Source: Bacteroidota bacterium | GTDB taxonomy: Bacteria > Bacteroidota > Bacteroidia > B-17B0 > Aurantibacillaceae | Assembly (NCBI GenBank): GCA_023251755.1 | Contig: JAHEYF010000008.1 | Span: 34,315-98,314 of the forward strand | DNA length: 64,000 nt | Reading direction: 5' to 3' | In this document: in pieces, positions 54,195 to 63,178 of the stretch | Position numbering within the stretch: position 1 is the stretch's first letter | How the letters are laid out: the number at the start of each line of letters is the position of its first letter | Notes under the pieces: generated by a model | Seen by the model: the letters and a program-made list of their open reading frames with translations, nothing else | Databases searched by the model: none | What the model was told of the DNA's origin: nothing | Program-made: the position numbers and the translations under genes

Positions 54195-54776
54195 ATGAAC
54201 GGTCAGGAATTTGATTATTTCAGTTGGATAATTTTACCGCTGCTTATTTTTTTATCACGCTTAGCGGATGTGACCCTTGCAACCATGCGCCATATTTTTG
54301 TTTCGAAAGGATTCAAAAAAGTAGTTCCTTTTTTAGGTTTTATTGAAGTCATCATCTGGCTCGTGGCCATGCGCCAGGTGTTCAGCCACCTCGACAATGC
54401 CGCCTGTTTTATTGCCTGGGCAGCCGGTTTTGCCACCGGTACTTATTGCGGAATGCTGGTAGAAGAGCGCTTAGCCCTCGGTATGCAGATCATCCGTTTT
54501 ATTACCGATAAGGATTGCACCGGCCTGGTTGAATCATTCAAACAACATCACCACGGCATTACACTTGTTGACGCACAGGGCGCCAACGGCCCTGTAAAAC
54601 TTGTTTTTACCGTAGTAAAACGGGTGAATAAAAAAGAAATTCTTGAACTTATACACCAACACCACCCCGATGCTTTTTACAGCATCGAAGACGTCCGAAG
54701 CTCTGATCACGGAGTGTTTACCAACGAGCAGAAAGAAAATTACGCACGCCGTATGTTTACCGAAAAAACAAAATAA
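54195..54776 (+). CDS. UPF0316 membrane protein (DUF5698-DUF2179)
   Basis: The 193-residue product has three N-terminal membrane segments with LSRLADVTLATMRHIFVSKG and FIEVIIWLVAM, matching DUF5698, and a cytoplasmic C-terminal DUF2179 domain (HHHGITLVDAQG, VVKRVNKKEILELIHQHHPDAFYSIEDV). The family is widespread and its role is unknown, although DUF2179 domains are thought to bind small ligands or sense signals. It lies upstream of paaG on the same strand by 57 bp. Confidence 0.9.
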   Translation: MNGQEFDYFSWIILPLLIFLSRLADVTLATMRHIFVSKGFKKVVPFLGFIEVIIWLVAMRQVFSHLDNAACFIAWAAGFATGTYCGMLVEERLALGMQIIRFITDKDCTGLVESFKQHHHGITLVDAQGANGPVKLVFTVVKRVNKKEILELIHQHHPDAFYSIEDVRSSDHGVFTNEQKENYARRMFTEKTK

Positions 54777-54833
54777 GCCCGTTTGTGAATACCCTAAACA
54801 TGTAGTATTATTGTTGCCGCAAAACAAAAAATT

Positions 54834-55610
54834 ATGAGCCTTATACTTACCGAGCAAGTGGGCGGCGTTTTAAAAATAACATTGAACCGCCCCGATAAAT
54901 TCAACAGCTTTAACCGCGAAATGGCGCTGCAATTGCAGGAAGCCTTAGATAAAAGTGCAGGTGATAAAAGCATACGGGCCATTTACCTTACAGGTGAAGG
55001 AAAAGCATTTTGTGCCGGGCAGGACCTGGCCGAAGCCTTAGACCCGAATGGCCCCGGGATCACAAAAATTGTAGAAGAACATTACAACCCCATCATAAAA
55101 AAAATACGCAGCATCGAAAAACCTTTTGTGTGTGCGGTTAACGGTGTAGCCGCCGGAGCAGGCGCCAACATTGCCCTGGCCTGCGATGTGGTGGTGGCCG
55201 CAGCTTCCGCTTCATTTATACAGGCCTTCAGTAAAATAGGTTTGATACCCGATAGCGGCGGAACATTTTATTTGCCCCGCCTGGTTGGTTTTGGTAAAGC
55301 CTCGGCCCTGATGATGCTGGGCGATAAAGTAAGCGCAACAGATGCTGAAAGAATGGGAATGATTTACAAAGTAAGTGATGATGCCCAACTTACAGAAGAA
55401 GCCCTGCAATTGGCGCGTACACTGAGCGATATGCCCACCCGCGGAATTGGCCTTACAAAAAAATTACTGAACCAGGCAATGGACAATACCCTTGAACAAC
55501 AGCTAACCGCCGAAGGAAAGGAACAAACAACTGCCGCATCTACTTACGATTACAAAGAAGGTGTGGGCGCTTTTTTAGAGAAGAGAAAACCGGTGTTTAA
55601 AGGAGAGTAA
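54834..55610 (+). CDS. paaG: Ring-1,2-epoxyphenylacetyl-CoA isomerase PaaG
   Basis: The 258-residue crotonase-fold product is most like PaaG, which isomerises the epoxide formed by PaaABC into the oxepin-CoA. Supporting motifs: oxyanion-hole segments AFCAGQDLAE and AVNGVAAGAGANIALACD, and GLIPDSGGTFYLPRLVG with the Asp characteristic of PaaG-type isomerases rather than the Glu of plain enoyl-CoA hydratases. Context with paaH strengthens the call. Confidence 0.92.
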   Translation: MSLILTEQVGGVLKITLNRPDKFNSFNREMALQLQEALDKSAGDKSIRAIYLTGEGKAFCAGQDLAEALDPNGPGITKIVEEHYNPIIKKIRSIEKPFVCAVNGVAAGAGANIALACDVVVAAASASFIQAFSKIGLIPDSGGTFYLPRLVGFGKASALMMLGDKVSATDAERMGMIYKVSDDAQLTEEALQLARTLSDMPTRGIGLTKKLLNQAMDNTLEQQLTAEGKEQTTAASTYDYKEGVGAFLEKRKPVFKGE

Positions 55611-55612
55611 AG

Positions 55613-55819
55613 ATTAGCTGATGTGATGATTAGCTGATTAGCTGATGGGGAAACAGGTAAATGAAAACCTTATAGGTGTTGATGATTAGCTGATTGATTT
55701 GAGAATGAATTGATTTGAAGATTTGATGATGCACCTATGAACAATTTAGCTACCGTCTTTGAATCTTGAATTTTAAATTTTGAACCACCACTAAGAACTA
55801 AGAACTTTGAACTATAGAC
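55613..55819. repeat. Word repeats between paaG and paaH (families E and F)
   Basis: TGATGATTAGCTGAT occurs at 55624-55638 and 55680-55694. AACTAAGAACTTTGAACTA at 55796-55814 is found exactly at 63962-63980 and 63976-63994, and with one change at 57910-57928. The block runs to within a few bases of the paaH start codon. Confidence 0.8.
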
Positions 55820-55820
55820 T

Positions 55821-56984
55821 ATGAAAAAATCCATTATAGGAATTATCGGCTCCGGAGCCATGGGCAACGGTATAGCCCAGGTAGCTTCAACAGCCGGGCA
55901 TACAACCATTGTGTACGACAACAATGCTGCTGCCCTCGACAAGGCAAAAAATTCCCTGAAAAACACGTTGGAGAAACTGGTAGAGAAACAAAAATTAAGT
56001 TCAACCGAAGCAGATGGGATTTTTAACAGGGTAAGTTATGTTACTTCCTTAAACGAATTCAGCGCCTGCGGATTAATTATTGAAGCCATTGTAGAAAACC
56101 TGGAAGTAAAACAAAAAGTTTTTGCCGAAACCGAAGCCATCGTAAACGAACAATGTATACTCGCCAGCAATACTTCCTCTCTTTCTATCACCTCTATTGC
56201 AGGAGCCTGCAGAAAACCTGAACGTGTTATCGGTATACATTTTTTTAACCCCGCTCCCTTAATGCCTTTGGTAGAAATAGTGCCAGGCATTGCAACAGCT
56301 GCTAATATTAGCACCGAATGCAAAAACCTGGTTGATGCCTGGGGAAAAGTTACAGTAGTATGTAAAGACACGCCCGGCTTTATTGTAAACCGCATTGCAC
56401 GCCCCTTTTACGGAGAAGCCATGCGCATTTACGAAGAAGGAATTGCCGACATGGCTACCATCGATTGGGCCATGCGCGAAATTGGAGGCTTCAGGATGGG
56501 CCCTTTTGAATTAACCGATTTAATAGGGCACGATGTAAATTACACCGTTACCGAAACCGTTTGGAAACAATTTTATTTCGACCCCCGTTACAAACCCGCC
56601 CTATGCCAGAAACGCCTGGTAGAAGCGAAATTTTACGGAAGAAAAAGCGGGAAGGGTTTTTACGACTATGCCGAAAATGCAATAAAACCTGAACCTAAAA
56701 AAGACGCGGCGCTCGGTCAACAGGTGTTTTTACGGATTATAAGTATGCTGATTAACGAAGCAGCAGACGCCCTTTACCTTGGTGTAGGTAGCAAACAAGA
56801 CATTGACCTGGCCATGACCAAAGGGGTAAATTACCCCAAAGGCCTTTTAAAATGGGCTGATGAAATAGGGCATGAGCTTGTATTGAACCAATTGGAGGCT
56901 TTGCGAAACCTGTATTGCGAAGACCGGTACCGGCCAGGTGTCTTGTTAAAAAAAGCAGTGGCTGAGAAAAAGAATTTTTATTGA
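55821..56984 (+). CDS. paaH: 3-hydroxyacyl-CoA dehydrogenase PaaH
   Basis: The 387-residue product oxidises 3-hydroxyadipyl-CoA to 3-oxoadipyl-CoA with NAD in the lower phenylacetate pathway. It has a Rossmann motif [11 protein letters not shown] (residues 10-20), the catalytic His/Glu region [17 protein letters not shown], the Ser-containing SNTSSLSIT, and two C-terminal 3HCDH domains. It is shorter than E. coli PaaH. Butyryl-chain substrates cannot be ruled out by sequence. Neighbours paaG, paaI and the thiolase support the call. Confidence 0.91.
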   Translation: MKKSIIGIIGSGAMGNGIAQVASTAGHTTIVYDNNAAALDKAKNSLKNTLEKLVEKQKLSSTEADGIFNRVSYVTSLNEFSACGLIIEAIVENLEVKQKVFAETEAIVNEQCILASNTSSLSITSIAGACRKPERVIGIHFFNPAPLMPLVEIVPGIATAANISTECKNLVDAWGKVTVVCKDTPGFIVNRIARPFYGEAMRIYEEGIADMATIDWAMREIGGFRMGPFELTDLIGHDVNYTVTETVWKQFYFDPRYKPALCQKRLVEAKFYGRKSGKGFYDYAENAIKPEPKKDAALGQQVFLRIISMLINEAADALYLGVGSKQDIDLAMTKGVNYPKGLLKWADEIGHELVLNQLEALRNLYCEDRYRPGVLLKKAVAEKKNFY

Positions 56985-57072
56985 TTCTTAATTTTTATAT
57001 ATTTCGGAGTTGATTTGTGTTTAATCCTCCTAAACAATACAAGCGCAGCACAAATCTTAAACTATATTACTC

Positions 57073-57705
57073 ATGAAGAAAACTATTCTATCCATTACAA
57101 GTGTTGCAGCAATTGTTGTTACCTTGTTGTTTGCCTGTACAAAAACAGATAACAGCAGTAGTGCAATAGGCGTAAGCTACGCAAGCCAAAACAACAATGG
57201 AACCGGCGGCAACCCGAATACTACTGCGGGTACTACAACTTCAGGTGGAGTAACTACAGGCTCAACAGGAACTACAGCAGGTAGCACAACAGGCTCAACC
57301 ACCGGAAACACAACAGGCTCAAATACGGCTGCCTGTTCGTTTATGCTGAATACTACCAATTACCCGGGAACATGTTCAGATAACCTGGCTACAGGTTCAG
57401 GAAATCATTATACTGCAAGTTGCCTCAGCTCATCATACAATTGCCAGATCGTATTTGGGGTAAATTGCCCCACTACCCCGGCGGTTGGAAGTTATAACAT
57501 AACCACCACCACAACACCTTCGGCTACCCAGTGTGCATTAGCTGTTCAAAACGGCACCTCGGCTCTTTGGCAGGCGCAAAGTGGAACGGTGAGTGTTACT
57601 TCGGTGAGTGGAAAATTAAAATTTACTTTCGCCAGCCTTCCTGTAAAAAATGCCTTAAACCCAACTCAGACAGGAACAGTAAGCGGTACCATCACACAAC
57701 CTTAG
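57073..57705 (+). CDS. Lipoprotein with Thr/Gly/Ser-rich linker, tandem relative 1
   Basis: The 210-residue product has a lipoprotein signal with Cys22 (LLFAC). A low-complexity Gly/Thr/Ser linker (about residues 43-80, repeats of GSTTG and NTTG) follows, then a Cys-containing beta domain with VNCPTTPAVGSYNITTTTTP. It shares SYASQN...GTGGNPNTT with the next gene, so the two are paralogues. The linker's DNA is repetitive and could change length. The function is unknown. Confidence 0.8.
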   Translation: MKKTILSITSVAAIVVTLLFACTKTDNSSSAIGVSYASQNNNGTGGNPNTTAGTTTSGGVTTGSTGTTAGSTTGSTTGNTTGSNTAACSFMLNTTNYPGTCSDNLATGSGNHYTASCLSSSYNCQIVFGVNCPTTPAVGSYNITTTTTPSATQCALAVQNGTSALWQAQSGTVSVTSVSGKLKFTFASLPVKNALNPTQTGTVSGTITQP

Positions 57706-57733
57706 CTCTATATACCTAAAACATTGTTGAAAA

Positions 57734-57758
57734 ACCCGGTTCATAAATAGTACCGGGT
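57734..57758 (+). terminator. Hairpin after the first lipoprotein gene
   Basis: ACCCGGT (57734-57740) pairs with ACCGGGT (57752-57758) around an 11-base loop, 28 bp past the stop. The T-run comes only about 15 bases later, so termination strength is uncertain. Confidence 0.4.
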
Positions 57759-57820
57759 ATTCGTCTTACTGCTTGTTTTTTTGCAGAGAACTGTTTATCT
57801 TTCGATATACGATCAACAGA

Positions 57821-57899
57821 TACAAATTTTGTACGAATATACTAATGATGTAATATACAGCGATCACACGCAGATTAGTATATTCGTACAAAATTTGTA
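57821..57899. repeat. Perfect 26-bp inverted repeat (family D)
   Basis: The arms 57821-57846 and 57874-57899 are exact reverse complements with a 27-base spacer. Key words are TACGAATATACTAAT and ATTAGTATATTCGTA. The same words recur at 60190-60352. It lies in the leader of the second lipoprotein gene. Confidence 0.9.
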
Positions 57900-57937
57900 A
57901 TTAGTAGACAACTAAGAACTCTGAACTAAAGACAATT

Positions 57938-58468
57938 ATGAAAAAAGTCATTTTCACCTGCATATCCCTCACACTTACCACTGTGCTGTTGCTCTTTGCC
58001 TGTTCAAAGGATGAGAGCACGGGTATAACCGCTGGTTATGCAAGTCAGAATGGTGGTACCGGCAACAACCCAAATACAACAGGCGCTACCACCTCTGCTG
58101 TAGTTACACATTATTATGGTTCAATAACCCTGGCCACCAATCCGGCTGATTCCCTGACCATTGTGAATTGTACCGCACCCAATAACTCTTCCTACCAGAC
58201 AATGGGTTTAACAGCCAGCGGCAAGTCCTGTATCATTGCTTTTGATACCATACCCAAACAGGGTTTTTACAACATCACCACCAATAGTTCCCCCGGCATG
58301 AACCAGGCAACAGTTACTTTTTCTCAAAACTCAGTTAATTACACCGGACAATCAGGAGTAGTGAAAGTAAGCGTAACCAATAACAAAGTAAAAACCGAAA
58401 TCACCAATATTTCCTGTATAGGTGCCGGCAACCCGCTTACCGTTTCAGCAACAATTATATGCCAGTGA
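57938..58468 (+). CDS. Lipoprotein, tandem relative 2
   Basis: The 176-residue product has a lipoprotein signal with Cys22 (LLFAC) and shares the GYASQN...GTGNNPNTTGA segment with the preceding gene, but lacks its long linker. The rest is a beta domain with two Cys (VNCTAPNNS, GKSCIIAFD). No known family. The two tandem copies are parted by a 232-bp gap holding a hairpin and a 26-bp inverted repeat. Confidence 0.8.
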   Translation: MKKVIFTCISLTLTTVLLLFACSKDESTGITAGYASQNGGTGNNPNTTGATTSAVVTHYYGSITLATNPADSLTIVNCTAPNNSSYQTMGLTASGKSCIIAFDTIPKQGFYNITTNSSPGMNQATVTFSQNSVNYTGQSGVVKVSVTNNKVKTEITNISCIGAGNPLTVSATIICQ

Positions 58469-58472
58469 TATT

Positions 58473-58522
58473 AAGTTAGAAGTCAAAAGTTAAAAGCCAG
58501 GAGCCAAAAAGCGATTTCGGTT
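58473..58522 (-). repeat. TTTTGGCTCCTGGCTTTTAAC block, inverted copy of family J
   Basis: Read on the minus strand, this stretch repeats the words at 54141-54171 and 62361-62393, including GGCTCCTGGCTTTTAACTTT. It starts 5 bp after the stop of the second lipoprotein gene. Confidence 0.75.
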
Positions 58523-58626
58523 AAAATTAAACTCCTGGTGTCTTTGCGAGTAATAAGTTAAAAGAGTAATGCCGAACATTAAAAATTCTTCAAAAACAAA
58601 AATTCAAGGCTATAAAAATTTCTAAG

Positions 58627-58650
58627 GGCGGGATTTCCTGCCTTTTTTAT
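58627..58650 (+). terminator. Rho-independent-type terminator
   Basis: GGCGGG (58627-58632) pairs with CCTGCC (58637-58642), including one G-U pair, around ATTT; six Ts follow. It would end transcription from the lipoprotein genes before the HTTM gene. Confidence 0.5.
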
Positions 58651-58666
58651 TTTATTACATTCCCTG

Positions 58667-60160
58667 ATGTTTTACAAATGGCTTGAATACATACAAAAAC
58701 AATTTTCATTAGACCTGCGGGCGCTGGCCCTCCTGCGCATTGGCATCGGATGTACGCTGATCGCTGATATCTGCATACGCTCCGGATCTATCCTTGCACA
58801 TTATACCAACGAAGGAGTATTGCCCATTGATGCAATGAAATCCTGGTGCTGGAATCAATACTATTTTTCCTTTCATGCATTCAGTGGAAACTTAAGCTGG
58901 CAGCTTGTTTTGTTTAGCATAGCGTTTATTGCAGCTGTGTGTATTAGTCTTGGTTATAAAACCCGCCTCTTTACCTTTATTTCCTGGCTCCTGCTCATTT
59001 CCCTGCAAAACCGCAACAGCCTTGTTGTACAGGGTGGCGATGATTTACTCCGCTTAATTTTGTTCTGGGGATTGTTTTTACCCTGGAACCAGCGTTATTC
59101 CCTTGATAAATTAAAACACACCCTTCTTCCTCAAAACAACAGCTGCTTTCATATTGCCGGATTGGGCTACCTTTTATTGATATTTTCTGTGTATTTTTTT
59201 TCCGCCCTCTTAAAAGATTCCACCGAATGGAAAACAGATGGAACAGCCCTGTATTACGCCCTTAGCCTCGACCAGCTTGCATTGCCCTTCGGGAAATTAA
59301 TTTACCCTCATCCCCAATTATTAAAAACACTTACTTATACCGTATACTACACCGAACTCATCGCTCCCTGTTTACTCCTTGTGCCGGTATTCAATCCCTT
59401 CTCCCGTAGCCTGGCTATTATGGCCATCATCTTCCTTCACATTGGCATTTCCTTAACCATTTATGTGGGTTTATTTTTTATGATTGGAATCGTAACCGCC
59501 ATTGGCTTAATCCCAACTCCGGTAATGGATAAAATTGAAAAACGTTTAGCACCTGTACTTCATTTTATCTCAGACTTTATTTCTGCACCTCAACAAAACG
59601 ATCCTGAAAGTTCACATGTTAAAAAAATAATTTTATCTGTAAAAACCAATTTTTATTTCAGCCTTGTTCAAAATTCGTTTTTAGCTTTTATTATTGCTTT
59701 TAGCCTGCTTTGGTGCATTGGTGCTTTGCCAGGCTCACATTACGGCGTATCTCAGAATTTCCGCCCGCTTGCCCATGTATTGCGGCTCGACCAAAACTGG
59801 AGCATGTTTGCCCCCACCGTATTAAAAGACGATGGCTGGTACATTTACGAAGGATTAACAAACGATTCAACAAGTATTGATATAAACCGGAAAGGAAAAC
59901 CTGTGGACTATGCAAAACCAGCCTGTGTATTAAGTTATATTGATAACGACCGCTGGAGAAAATTCGGGGAGAATTATATGTTTCTTCAGAACACTCCTGT
60001 CCGAATTTATTTTTGCAAGTACCTTTTTAAAAAATGGAACAGGGAGCACCCTGAAAAAAAAATAAAAACACTCAACATTATTTACATGAAAGAAACAACG
60101 CAGCCCAATTACAAAACGGTGGTGCCGCAGAAGGAAATACTTTGTTCGTGTAGTCATTAG
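58667..60160 (+). CDS. HTTM-domain membrane protein (vitamin K-dependent carboxylase-like)
   Basis: The 497-residue product has about eight membrane segments and the HTTM start typical of the family: LRALALLRIGIGCTLIADICIRS, then SLGYKTRLFTFISWLLLISLQNRNSLVVQGGDDLLRLILFWGLFLPW. The human relative gamma-carboxylates glutamate, but bacterial HTTM proteins have no settled reaction. The last ~130 residues (WSMFAP onward) form a soluble domain, common in Bacteroidota HTTM proteins. It separates paaH from paaI without an evident tie to phenylacetate. Confidence 0.88.
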   Translation: MFYKWLEYIQKQFSLDLRALALLRIGIGCTLIADICIRSGSILAHYTNEGVLPIDAMKSWCWNQYYFSFHAFSGNLSWQLVLFSIAFIAAVCISLGYKTRLFTFISWLLLISLQNRNSLVVQGGDDLLRLILFWGLFLPWNQRYSLDKLKHTLLPQNNSCFHIAGLGYLLLIFSVYFFSALLKDSTEWKTDGTALYYALSLDQLALPFGKLIYPHPQLLKTLTYTVYYTELIAPCLLLVPVFNPFSRSLAIMAIIFLHIGISLTIYVGLFFMIGIVTAIGLIPTPVMDKIEKRLAPVLHFISDFISAPQQNDPESSHVKKIILSVKTNFYFSLVQNSFLAFIIAFSLLWCIGALPGSHYGVSQNFRPLAHVLRLDQNWSMFAPTVLKDDGWYIYEGLTNDSTSIDINRKGKPVDYAKPACVLSYIDNDRWRKFGENYMFLQNTPVRIYFCKYLFKKWNREHPEKKIKTLNIIYMKETTQPNYKTVVPQKEILCSCSH

Positions 60161-60179
60161 TTCTTAATTATCTACTAAT

Positions 60180-60402
60180 TACGAATCTTGTACGAATATA
60201 CCAATCTGTGTGTAGCGTTACTGTATAGTTACATCATACCCGTATTATTTGCGGGCTCATTATCCCAACATTAGTATATTCGTATAAAATTCGTATTCAT
60301 AACTTCAACTAACTCGTTATTCCAACATTAGTATATTCGTACAAGATTCGTATTCGTAGATCCGTCAATCGTAATTCGTAATTCGTAATTCGTAATTCGT
60401 AA
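60180..60402. repeat. Inverted repeat, direct copies and 7-bp tandem repeat (families D/G)
   Basis: Perfect 21-bp arms lie at 60180-60200 and 60332-60352. AACATTAGTATATTCGTA is repeated at 60268-60285 and 60325-60342. GTAATTC is repeated four times in tandem at 60371-60398. The words overlap with those at 57821 and, inverted, at 24760. The block ends about 12 bp before the paaI start. Confidence 0.85.
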
Positions 60403-60413
60403 CTTGTAAACCT

Positions 60414-60827
60414 ATGACCGATAAAGCAAACCGTATAGTACAAAAAATGTTTGACCAGGACTGGTTCAGCCAGTGGCTCGGCATTACACTTGTTGAAGTA
60501 AAAGAAAGCAGCTGTACTTTAAAAATGAAAGTGCGCAAAGAAATGCTCAATGGTTTTGGTATTGCCCACGGCGGGATCACCTATTCCTTTGCCGACAGTG
60601 CACTGGCCTTTGCTTCCAATTCCCACGGCAGAAAAAGTGTTTCGGTGGAGACTTCCATCTCCCATACCGAATCCCTGCTCGAAGGGGATGAACTCACCGC
60701 TGTTGCCGAAGAGCTCAGCCTCTCCAATAAAATAGCCGTGTACCAGATTAAAATCTTTAACCAGCACAACAAAATTGTGGCTCTGTTTAAAGGCACCGTT
60801 TACCGCACAAGTAAAGAATGGGAATAA
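60414..60827 (+). CDS. paaI: Hotdog-fold phenylacetate-pathway thioesterase PaaI
   Basis: The 137-residue product is a hotdog thioesterase with GFGIAHGGITYSFADSALAFA and Asp61, the catalytic aspartate of PaaI. It hydrolyses ring-hydroxylated phenylacetyl-CoA and is thought to rescue CoA from dead-end products. The length and context fit. Confidence 0.92.
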   Translation: MTDKANRIVQKMFDQDWFSQWLGITLVEVKESSCTLKMKVRKEMLNGFGIAHGGITYSFADSALAFASNSHGRKSVSVETSISHTESLLEGDELTAVAEELSLSNKIAVYQIKIFNQHNKIVALFKGTVYRTSKEWE

Positions 60828-60832
60828 GAAAG

Positions 60833-60950
60833 TTTAATTGTTTAATCGTTCTTGTGTTTATGACACTCCCGCAGATACTACTTTGAAAGTGTGTCTGGAA
60901 CCGCTTCAACTGATCAACAAATAAACGAATAAACTGGTAAACGAAATTCG
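60833..60950. repeat. AAACGAATAAAC words (family A-like) ahead of the thiolase gene
   Basis: GTTTAATTGTTTAATCGTTC on the left and AATAAACGAATAAAC on the right repeat the arm words of family A around an unrelated centre. Confidence 0.6.
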
Positions 60951-60958
60951 TATCTTTG
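60951..60958 (+). promoter_or_regulatory. -7 promoter box ahead of the thiolase gene
   Basis: TATCTTTG fits TAnnTTTG and lies 28 bp before the ATG at 60987, giving a leader of about 20 bases. No TTTG is seen 20 bp upstream. Confidence 0.5.
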
Positions 60959-60986
60959 TAGCCATCTTATTAAACAGAACCGCACA

Positions 60987-62192
60987 ATGAAACAAGCCTA
61001 TATAATTGATGGTGTCCGCACACCGATTGGAAGTTTTGGGGGTACTTTGTCCTCCATTCGTACCGATGATTTAGCCGCCCTGGTATTAAAAAAATTAATA
61101 GAGCGCAATCCACAAATCAACCCTTCCGAAATTGGTGATGTAATAATGGGTTGTGCCAACCAAAGTGGTGAAGACAACCGCAATGTAGCCCGCATGGCCC
61201 TCTTGCTGGCCGGCCTCCCCCACTCAGTTCCCGGCGAAACAGTGAACAGGTTGTGTGCTTCCGGCTTATCCGCATCCATGGCTGCTGCCCGTTACATTAT
61301 AAACAACGAAGCCGAATTAATGATTGCAGGTGGCGTTGAAAACATGACCCGTGGCCCCTGGGTGATTTCAAAAACTTCTACCCCCTTTGGCCGCGATGCA
61401 CAAATGTTCGATAGCAGCTTCGGCTGGCGTTTTATCAACCCAAAATTGAAAGAGCTATATGGTGTGGACGGAATGGGCGAAACAGCAGAAAACCTGAACG
61501 ATATTCATAAAATAAGCCGCGAAGACCAGGATCAATTCTCCTTGTGGAGCCAGCAAAAAGCTGCAAAAGCAATTCAAAATAAACGTTTTGAAAAAGAAAT
61601 TACCGCTGTTGAAATTCCACAAAAAAAAGGAGACCCGAAAATTTTCGATACAGATGAATTTGTAAAACCGGATTCCACCATGGATATATTGACCAAATTA
61701 AAACCGGCCTTTAGAAAAGACGGAACCGTAACCGCCGGCAATGCTTCCGGTTTAAACGATGGAGCTGCTGCTTTATTATTGGCCTCAGAAGAAGCCATTA
61801 AAAAATACAACCTGAAACCCCGCGCACGTATAGTGGCTGCCGGAGTGGCCGGAGTAGAGCCACGCATTATGGGCATAGGCCCGGTGGAAGCCAGTAAAAA
61901 AGCCCTTAAAAATGCGGGGCTTACCATCGACCAGATAGACATTATTGAATTGAACGAAGCCTTTGCCGTACAGGCCCTTTCCTGCATACGCTCCTGGGGC
62001 CTTGCAGACAACGACCCACGTATCAACCCCAACGGGGGCGCTATTGCATTAGGGCATCCATTGGGAATGAGTGGTGCAAGAATATTGAACACAGCAGCCA
62101 TCGAATTGCATGAACGGAATAAACGTTATGCTTTAGTTACCATGTGTATCGGTGTGGGGCAGGGTTATGCAGTAATTATTGAAAGAGTTTGA
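60987..62192 (+). CDS. Thiolase, probable 3-oxoadipyl-CoA thiolase (PaaJ/PcaF type)
   Basis: The 401-residue product has the thiolase acyl-accepting Cys90 (NRLCASGLSA), GGVENMTRGPW, the His motif NPNGGAIALGHPLGMSGAR and the C-terminal Cys region TMCIGVGQGYAV. Length equals that of PcaF/PaaJ thiolases, which cleave 3-oxoadipyl-CoA to succinyl-CoA and acetyl-CoA. Placement between paaI and paaY supports that substrate, though acetyl-CoA acetyltransferase cannot be excluded by motifs alone. No symbol is given because PaaJ is used for two proteins in the field. Confidence 0.88.
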   Translation: MKQAYIIDGVRTPIGSFGGTLSSIRTDDLAALVLKKLIERNPQINPSEIGDVIMGCANQSGEDNRNVARMALLLAGLPHSVPGETVNRLCASGLSASMAAARYIINNEAELMIAGGVENMTRGPWVISKTSTPFGRDAQMFDSSFGWRFINPKLKELYGVDGMGETAENLNDIHKISREDQDQFSLWSQQKAAKAIQNKRFEKEITAVEIPQKKGDPKIFDTDEFVKPDSTMDILTKLKPAFRKDGTVTAGNASGLNDGAAALLLASEEAIKKYNLKPRARIVAAGVAGVEPRIMGIGPVEASKKALKNAGLTIDQIDIIELNEAFAVQALSCIRSWGLADNDPRINPNGGAIALGHPLGMSGARILNTAAIELHERNKRYALVTMCIGVGQGYAVIIERV

Positions 62193-62408
62193 TGAGATGT
62201 GAGATGTTAGTATTGAGATGTGAGATAGCAGACCCTTAACTTTGCAACTAATCTCTTCTTACTTTCTCACATTCTCACTTTGGGCTTTTGACTTATTTCT
62301 CGCAGAGAAGCGCTGATTAAAACGCGAAGTTCCGCAGAGGATGTAATCGTAACCGTGATCACACTTTTGGCTCTTGGCTTTTAACTTTTGACTTATAATT
62401 TTTAACTT
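62193..62408. repeat. GAGATGTGAGATGTTAGTATTGAG words and the family J leader
   Basis: 62193-62230 repeats the words of the inverted repeat at 38013-38178 and has complementary CTCACATTCTCAC at 62265-62277. 62344-62408 is the second copy of the 65-bp leader found at 54119-54183, with the GTGATCAC palindrome, ending 6 bp before the paaY ATG. Confidence 0.8.
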
Positions 62409-62414
62409 GTTCCC

Positions 62415-62999
62415 ATGATTTATTCCTTTAACGGCTACATTCCAGTAATACACGAAAGTGCTTTTGTACATCCACAGGCCTGTGTTACCGGCAATGTAAT
62501 TATCGGTAAAAATGTTTACATAGGCCCCGGTGCTGCTGTTCGTGGCGACTGGGGGGAAATCATCATCGAAGACGGCTGCAATGTACAGGAAAACTGTACC
62601 ATTCACATGTTTCCCGGAACCACTGTTTTATTAAAAGAAGGCGCTCACATAGGGCACGGTGCTATTATTCACGGTGCAACCATCGGTAGAAATGTATTAA
62701 TAGGCATGAACGCTGTAATAATGGACCATGTAGTAATCGGCGACAATTGCGTTATCGGATCATTAGCCTTTGTACCTACTGAGATGATTATCCCCGAACG
62801 AAAAGTAGTGGTAGGCAACCCGGCTAAAATAATTAAAGAGGTGAGCGATGAAATGATAGCCTGGAAAACCAAAGGCACACAGCTTTATCAGCAATTGCCG
62901 GCCGATTGTTACGCCGGCTTAAAAGCCTGCGAACCTTTGCGCGAAATACCCAAAGACAGGCCCAGACAACAGGAGCTGTATAAAACGTGGAAACATTGA
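62415..62999 (+). CDS. paaY: Hexapeptide-repeat (gamma-carbonic-anhydrase-like) protein PaaY
   Basis: The 194-residue product is a left-handed beta-helix of hexapeptide repeats with His residues in metal-binding positions (ENCTIHMFPG, GAHIGHGAIIHGATIG). PaaY is a thioesterase-like helper that clears inhibitory CoA adducts formed in the phenylacetate pathway; other members are carbonic anhydrase-like. The paa neighbours favour PaaY. It has an unusual 5' leader shared with the UPF0316 gene. Confidence 0.85.
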   Translation: MIYSFNGYIPVIHESAFVHPQACVTGNVIIGKNVYIGPGAAVRGDWGEIIIEDGCNVQENCTIHMFPGTTVLLKEGAHIGHGAIIHGATIGRNVLIGMNAVIMDHVVIGDNCVIGSLAFVPTEMIIPERKVVVGNPAKIIKEVSDEMIAWKTKGTQLYQQLPADCYAGLKACEPLREIPKDRPRQQELYKTWKH

Positions 63000-63140
63000 T
63001 TTGAAGATGAGTTGAATTGAAGATTTGAGAATGGGAGAATGATTAGCTGATGAATGGGATGCTGAGCGAAGCCGAAGCATGATTTGAAAATGTGTATACA
63101 ACACACAAACTGAATACAAGGTACAATGTACAACATACAA
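63000..63140. repeat. GATTTGAAGATGAGTTGA and GTACAACATACAA words (families E and H)
   Basis: ATGATTAGCTGAT recurs here (63040-63052) as at 39487, 55626 and 55682. ATACAAGGTACAATGTACAACATACAA at 63113-63139 recalls 39990-40010. The gap separates paaY from kdsB. Confidence 0.65.
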
Positions 63141-63178
63141 ATCCCATACCTTCTTCATAAAATAAAAAACTGTAAACT

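Noticed and set aside
60371..60398. Tandem GTAATTC units as a possible iteron origin
   Set aside because: Only four 7-bp units, no replication gene nearby, and the words belong to the wider intergenic repeat family.
62259..62606. 115-codon minus-strand frame overlapping paaY
   Set aside because: It is made of repeat words and antisense paaY sequence, with no family-like feature.
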